Origin: Lachnoclostridium sp. UBA3262
GTDB taxonomy: Bacteria > Bacillota > Clostridia > Lachnospirales > Lachnospiraceae
NCBI GenBank assembly: GCA_002362575.1
Contig: DEUM01000025.1
Coordinates: 1-33,760 of the forward strand
Length of the DNA: 33,760 nt
Direction of reading: 5' to 3'
The number at the start of each line of letters is the position of its first letter. The stretch's first letter is position 1. The position numbers and the translations under genes were made by a program. Below are positions 29,642-33,760 of the stretch, one piece after another. The notes beneath the pieces were generated by a model, which was not told the origin of the DNA, ran no database searches, and saw only the letters and a list, made by a program, of their open reading frames with translations.

Positions 29642-32080
29642 ATGAAATTTGGCTATTTTGATGATGCTCATAAAGAATATGTTATAACGACACCGAAAAC
29701 ACCTCTGCCTTGGATCAATTATCTTGGCAGCACTGATTTTTTTTCACTGATATCTAACACTTGTGGCGGCTACAGCTTCTATAAAGACGCAAAGCTCTTA
29801 AGGCTTACCAGATACCGTTACAATAATATACCGGGCGACGAAGGCGGACGCTATTTCTATATTAAGGACGGGGACACCGTATGGAATCCGGGGTGGATGC
29901 CTGTCCAGACGGAGCTTGACTCCTACGAATGTCGTCACGGCATGGGCTACACCCGCATCTTATCCGAAAAGAATCATATAAAGTCAAATCTTCTCTCCTT
30001 TGTACCGATTCACGATAACTGTGAAATTAACCAGCTTACCCTTCACAATGCTTCGGACGAAACAAAGGAAATCCAGCTTTTTTCATACATTGAATTTTGT
30101 CTCTGGAATGCAATGGACGATATGACAAATTTCCAACGGAACCTGAATACCGGAGAAGTGGAAATTGTTGGTTCTTCCATCTATCACAAGACAGAATACC
30201 GGGAACGCCGGAATCATTATGCCGTATTTTCTGTTAATCAGAAAATCGACGGCTTCGACACAAACCGAGATGATTTTCTTGGAGCCTACCGGGGCGTGGC
30301 GAATCCGGTTGTTGTAGAAAATGGCAAAGCATCAAACTCGGTTGCAAACGGCTGGTATCCGATTGGCTCCCATCAGTTTAACATCACACTGAAGGCAGGC
30401 GAAAGCAAATCATTCATCTTTGTATTAGGATACTGTGAGAATCCGGTGGATGAAAAATTTGAGGCTCCAAATGTCATCAACAAAAAACCGGCAGAAAAAC
30501 TACTGGCAAAATACCAGACCGACGAGCAGGTAGCGAACGCACTGAAGGAATTAAACGAACACTGGAATCATCTCCTCTCCAAATTTACCGTCCATTCGAA
30601 AGATGATAAACTAAACCGCATGGTAAATATATGGAACCAGTATCAATGTATGGTCACCTTTAATATGTCCCGTTCGGCTTCTTATTATGAGTCCGGTATC
30701 GGGCGCGGCATGGGCTTCCGTGATTCCTGTCAGGATTTACTTGGCTTCGTACATCTGATTCCTGACCGCGCACGTGAGCGCATTATTGATATCGCTTCTA
30801 CCCAGTTTCCGGACGGCAGCGCGTATCACCAGTACCAGCCATTGACGAAAAAGGGAAACAGCGATATCGGAAGCGGCTTTAATGACGATCCTCTTTGGCT
30901 CATTGCTGGGACTTCTGCTTATATACGTGAAACAGGTGACTTTTCCATTTTGGAGGAGACCGTTCCTTATGACAATGACATGAGTATAGCCACCTCTTTA
31001 TTTGAGCATTTGACAAGGTCCTTTGACTATATTATCAATCACCGCGGACCGCACAATCTTCCTTTAATCGGGCGGGCTGACTGGAATGACTGCCTGAACC
31101 TGAACTGCTTTTCCAAAGAGCCGGGAGAGTCTTTCCAGACCTTTGGGCCAAGCGAAGGGCCGGTTGCCGAATCGGTATTTATCGCAGGTATGTTTGTAAA
31201 ATATGGAAACGAATATGCCGACCTCTGCGAAGCAGTCGGCAAGCCGGATGAGGCAGCGCGCGCGAGGGCTGCTGTTGCCGATATGATAAAAGCAATTGAA
31301 AAGGACGGCTGGGATGGAGAATGGTTTATCCGGGCATACGATGCTGACGGAAATAAAGTTGGCTCCAAAGAATGTGAAGAAGGTCAAATCTATATCGAGC
31401 CACAGGGCTTTTGTGTACTTGCCGGCGTCGGCGTCGAAAATGGGCTTGCCAAAAAAGCACTGGATTCCGTAAAAGAAAGACTGGACTCCAAATACGGCAT
31501 TGTCCTCTTACAGCCTCCTTATACGAAATATTACCTGAACCTCGGCGAGATATCTTCGTATCCACCGGGATATAAAGAAAATGCCGGAATTTTCTGTCAT
31601 AACAATCCGTGGATTTCTGCCGCCGAGACTCAGCTTGGCCGCGGCGACAGAGCATTTGAGGTATACCAAAAGACTTGTCCTGCCTATCTGGAGGATATCA
31701 GTGAGATCCACCGCACAGAGCCGTATGTCTATTCCCAGATGATTACCGGGAAGGATGCCATCCGCTTTGGCGAAGCAAAAAACAGCTGGCTGACCGGAAC
31801 CGCCGCATGGACATTTATGAATGTCTCACAGTATATCCTCGGCGTACAGCCAACGTTAAATGGGCTTAGCATCAACCCATGCATACCGAAAAACTTCGGC
31901 GATTTTACAATTACAAGGAAATTTAGAAATACTGAATATAATATCCGTGTAGAAAACCCTCAGAATGTAGAAAAGGGAGTAAAGGAATTGGTTGTAAACG
32001 GCAAAAGTCTTGGCGGGACAACCGTTATCCCTTACGATGAAACAGCAGGAACCGTGGAGGTAACGGTTGTCATGGGGTAG
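29642..32080 (+). CDS. Cellobiose phosphorylase (GH94)
   Basis: The 812-residue cytosolic enzyme splits cellobiose with phosphate into glucose 1-phosphate and glucose, saving one ATP. The sequence closely follows clostridial cellobiose phosphorylases of about 811 residues as I recall them: MKFGYFDDAHKEYVITTP, YLGSTDFFSLISNTCGGYSF, MTNFQRNLNTGEVEIVGS, SGIGRGMGFRDSCQDLLGF and TAAWTFMNVSQYILGVQP. The catalytic Asp lies in GRADWNDCLN, near residue 480. A related GH94 specificity, such as cellodextrin, cannot be excluded. GGAGG five bases before 29642 sets the start; an earlier in-frame start would overlap the operator. It is transcribed divergently from its regulator and transporter. Confidence 0.95.
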   Translation: MKFGYFDDAHKEYVITTPKTPLPWINYLGSTDFFSLISNTCGGYSFYKDAKLLRLTRYRYNNIPGDEGGRYFYIKDGDTVWNPGWMPVQTELDSYECRHGMGYTRILSEKNHIKSNLLSFVPIHDNCEINQLTLHNASDETKEIQLFSYIEFCLWNAMDDMTNFQRNLNTGEVEIVGSSIYHKTEYRERRNHYAVFSVNQKIDGFDTNRDDFLGAYRGVANPVVVENGKASNSVANGWYPIGSHQFNITLKAGESKSFIFVLGYCENPVDEKFEAPNVINKKPAEKLLAKYQTDEQVANALKELNEHWNHLLSKFTVHSKDDKLNRMVNIWNQYQCMVTFNMSRSASYYESGIGRGMGFRDSCQDLLGFVHLIPDRARERIIDIASTQFPDGSAYHQYQPLTKKGNSDIGSGFNDDPLWLIAGTSAYIRETGDFSILEETVPYDNDMSIATSLFEHLTRSFDYIINHRGPHNLPLIGRADWNDCLNLNCFSKEPGESFQTFGPSEGPVAESVFIAGMFVKYGNEYADLCEAVGKPDEAARARAAVADMIKAIEKDGWDGEWFIRAYDADGNKVGSKECEEGQIYIEPQGFCVLAGVGVENGLAKKALDSVKERLDSKYGIVLLQPPYTKYYLNLGEISSYPPGYKENAGIFCHNNPWISAAETQLGRGDRAFEVYQKTCPAYLEDISEIHRTEPYVYSQMITGKDAIRFGEAKNSWLTGTAAWTFMNVSQYILGVQPTLNGLSINPCIPKNFGDFTITRKFRNTEYNIRVENPQNVEKGVKELVVNGKSLGGTTVIPYDETAGTVEVTVVMG

Positions 32081-32122
32081 GATGAGAGTTATATTCTGAC
32101 CATTTGTATATTCTGATTGCAA

Positions 32123-32178
32123 AAAATGACCGAAAAATATTTCACAGTTACTCATTGAAATATTTTTTCGGTCATTTT
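32123..32178. terminator. Bidirectional terminator after cellobiose phosphorylase
   Basis: Long arms, AAAATGACCGAAAAATATTTCA-like at 32123-32144 and their complement at 32156-32178, form a stem of about 22 pairs with one extra base. It lies between the convergent phosphorylase and MFS genes. The arm shares GACCGAAAAA with the end of palindrome B at 5710. Confidence 0.8.
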
Positions 32179-32215
32179 ATAACTCACTTTCAAATCCTTA
32201 TTGTGTAGAAATTAC

Positions 32216-33442
32216 CTATTCAAGAACCGCAAAAACCTTTTTAGAGTATAGCGAAACCGCCATAGCCAAAATCGCCGCGCCTATCATTACCAAATACGGC
32301 TTGTCAGAAAAAACATCAAACAAAACCCCGTAAACCGCCTGCCCCACAGGCTGGGAGCAGCTTGACACGGCAATGGTCACAGCCATTATTTTTCCGAGAA
32401 GATTAGGCGGAGTTTGTTGCTGTATCGCCGTTATCATAGACACACTGAACATTGTGGACGCACACATCACTCCGAAACTTACGACGGTTATTATGATATA
32501 TCCGATATTTTTCGGTACGGCTTCAAAAACGGAAATTCCCATAAAAAACTCCGCCAGTGAGCATATTACTAAAAATACATATCCGTTTTTCGGACGAATT
32601 TTTTTCGTTGCCGCACCCGCAATAATTCCGCCCGCAAGTCCACCCAGCCCCAATGCGCCCTGCGTTATCCCGAAAGCGGTATCAGACATTCCCAAAATCT
32701 GCACTACAATCACGGGAATACCCACTATCATCATTGCCGCCGAAATAAGATTGAACAGCGCAATAATCCCAAGTAGCGAAAGAAAAATCGGCTTTTCATT
32801 TTTGATAAATTTAAAACTGTCCGACAAATCGGAACTCACCACACCGAAAATGCTCCTTCCATCAGTATTTTTTACAAAAGGGATGTGTACGAAAATTTCC
32901 ATAACCGCCGAAAAAACAAAGCAGCTGATGCTTATAAACAAAATAGGCATTATCCCAAACGCACCAAACAGAACACCGCCGATTATCGGTCCAAGCATAC
33001 CCGCAAAGGTGCTTACCATATTTATCACCGCATTGCCTTGCATAAGAAATTGCTTTTCCGCAATAAGCGGTATGCTTGCCTGAACGGCGGGCTGATAAAT
33101 TCCCGAAATGCTGTATCGTATCATCAGTACCGCTATCATCAGAGGGACAAGCAAAATTTTTCCCAGAGCAAAGCTGAATATCAAAATTACCGCCGCTGTT
33201 GTAAAATCAAGCGCTACCATAATATTCCGCTTGTTTTTTCTGTCGGCGATAACTCCGCCGAAAAAAGAAAAAATCACCATCGGAATAAATGAGCAGGCTG
33301 TTACCGCACCGAAAAGTGACGAGGAACCTGTCTTGCGAAGCAAATAAAGGGGCAAAGCAAAGCGCAGTATAGCGTTGCCAAAAAGCGAAATTATCTGACT
33401 GATAACTACCATTGTAAAATCACGTTTAAAAAGCTTGTTCAT
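32216..33442 (-). CDS. MFS transporter, probable drug-type efflux (MFS_3)
   Basis: The 408-residue membrane protein has about twelve helices and the MFS loop GGVIADRKNKRNIM between helices 2 and 3, with a similar half-repeat later. It is most like the Mef/MFS_3 efflux group, which moves macrolides or other small molecules, but no residue here decides the substrate. GGAGA six bases before the ATG sets the start. It is not part of the cellobiose operon: a terminator separates them and it runs on the opposite strand. Confidence 0.88.
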   Translation of the reverse strand: MNKLFKRDFTMVVISQIISLFGNAILRFALPLYLLRKTGSSSLFGAVTACSFIPMVIFSFFGGVIADRKNKRNIMVALDFTTAAVILIFSFALGKILLVPLMIAVLMIRYSISGIYQPAVQASIPLIAEKQFLMQGNAVINMVSTFAGMLGPIIGGVLFGAFGIMPILFISISCFVFSAVMEIFVHIPFVKNTDGRSIFGVVSSDLSDSFKFIKNEKPIFLSLLGIIALFNLISAAMMIVGIPVIVVQILGMSDTAFGITQGALGLGGLAGGIIAGAATKKIRPKNGYVFLVICSLAEFFMGISVFEAVPKNIGYIIITVVSFGVMCASTMFSVSMITAIQQQTPPNLLGKIMAVTIAVSSCSQPVGQAVYGVLFDVFSDKPYLVMIGAAILAMAVSLYSKKVFAVLE

Positions 33443-33760
33443 ATTGTATCTCCATTTTATTTTTTATGTTGTAAATCCCATTTTCCAATCTGTTCGAATA
33501 TATCAGTATTGTACAGATATGCACTTAAATTTTTTCCTTATCCGGAATAATCCATCTTGCACAAATTGGCAAAAGATAAAGCCTTTGCGGTAAGGCAGCG
33601 GATATCCTATGGTTTCTTGCCTTTATATCACTCCCCGAAAAATATTGTTTCCCTTGTTTGCAAATACGCCGCCCGAGCATTGTCTGAGATGTCTGCTGTC
33701 GATTTTCCTGCCTTTTGGCAGTGCGTTCTCACTAATGCCGCCACGCAGCGGTACAAATGC
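33443..33760. other. Right-edge region, mostly unassigned
   Basis: About 318 bases without a clear gene. It should hold the MFS promoter, but I see no convincing -35/-10 pair. Small stems occur, for example GCCTT/AAGGC near 33580 and CTGCC/GGCAG near 33710. On the minus strand a frame stays open from the edge to a TAA at 33623-33625 (45 residues, AFVPLRGGISENALPKGRKI at its start). It may be the tail of a gene that begins outside the window. Confidence 0.3.

Noticed and set aside
32373..33083. A 236-codon frame opposite the MFS gene
   Set aside because: Antisense shadow of a conserved membrane protein; its hydrophobic pattern mirrors the real gene.
1..33760. CRISPR array or prophage structural genes
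   Set aside because: I saw no regularly spaced identical repeats and no capsid, tail or terminase-like protein; the recombinase element is too small to be a prophage.

Overview
The window looks like a chromosomal segment of an anaerobic, spore-forming, low-to-mid-GC Firmicute, most likely a gut Lachnospiraceae. Supporting signs are the large one-chain PurL of the clostridial type, lysine-rich secreted proteins with Big2-like and BspA-like repeats, a CUT1 sugar operon paired with a GH94 cellobiose phosphorylase, a SleC-like spore cortex-lytic gene, and strong GGAGG ribosome binding sites almost everywhere. No genus can be named from sequence alone.

Layout. (1) 1-5300: purL and an upstream parvulin/SurA-like lipid-facing foldase gene on the minus strand, then tRNA-Leu(CAG) with its own promoter and terminator. 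(2) 5330-5720: two abutting, very large imperfect palindromes without a gene, followed by a small membrane protein gene. (3) 6200-11400: a secreted Big2-like protein, then a tightly overlapping marR-ABC-ABC operon for a heterodimeric exporter with a consensus promoter carrying a palindromic operator. (4) 11500-17700: a signalling and surface cluster made of a REC-LytTR-FHA fusion regulator, a zinc-ribbon FHA protein, two secreted repeat proteins and a transmembrane Ser/Thr kinase with one PASTA domain. The same 21-bp-spaced direct repeat stands upstream of both the regulator and the kinase, which suggests one LytTR-controlled regulon. (5) 17769-22256: a SleC-like gene split in two by a 3,255-bp element.

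The main discovery candidate is that split gene. The first part stops at a TAG created exactly at an 11-bp core (ACGGAATGGTA, 18408-18418). The second part resumes in frame at the matching core (ACGGAGTGGTA, 21663-21673). Precise recombination between the cores would rebuild a 410-residue protein. Between them lie cheD and cheC (minus strand), a 53-codon gene and a large serine recombinase (plus strand). This is the architecture of the sigK 'skin' and similar sporulation-linked excisable elements, but here in a cortex-lytic gene and with chemotaxis genes as cargo. In the excised circle the recombinase frame would also continue across the joint and gain a different C-terminus.

(6) 22286-24800: a minus-strand group with an M15 peptidase, an Rpn-type PD-(D/E)XK protein and a polysaccharide deacetylase. 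(7) 24871-32080: a cellobiose module. LacI regulator, sugar-binding lipoprotein and two permeases run on the minus strand, and GH94 cellobiose phosphorylase runs divergently on the plus strand, with two matching operators in the shared promoter region. The first permease gene carries a frameshift at a run of six C (plus strand). (8) 32216-33760: an MFS transporter and an edge region with little that can be assigned.
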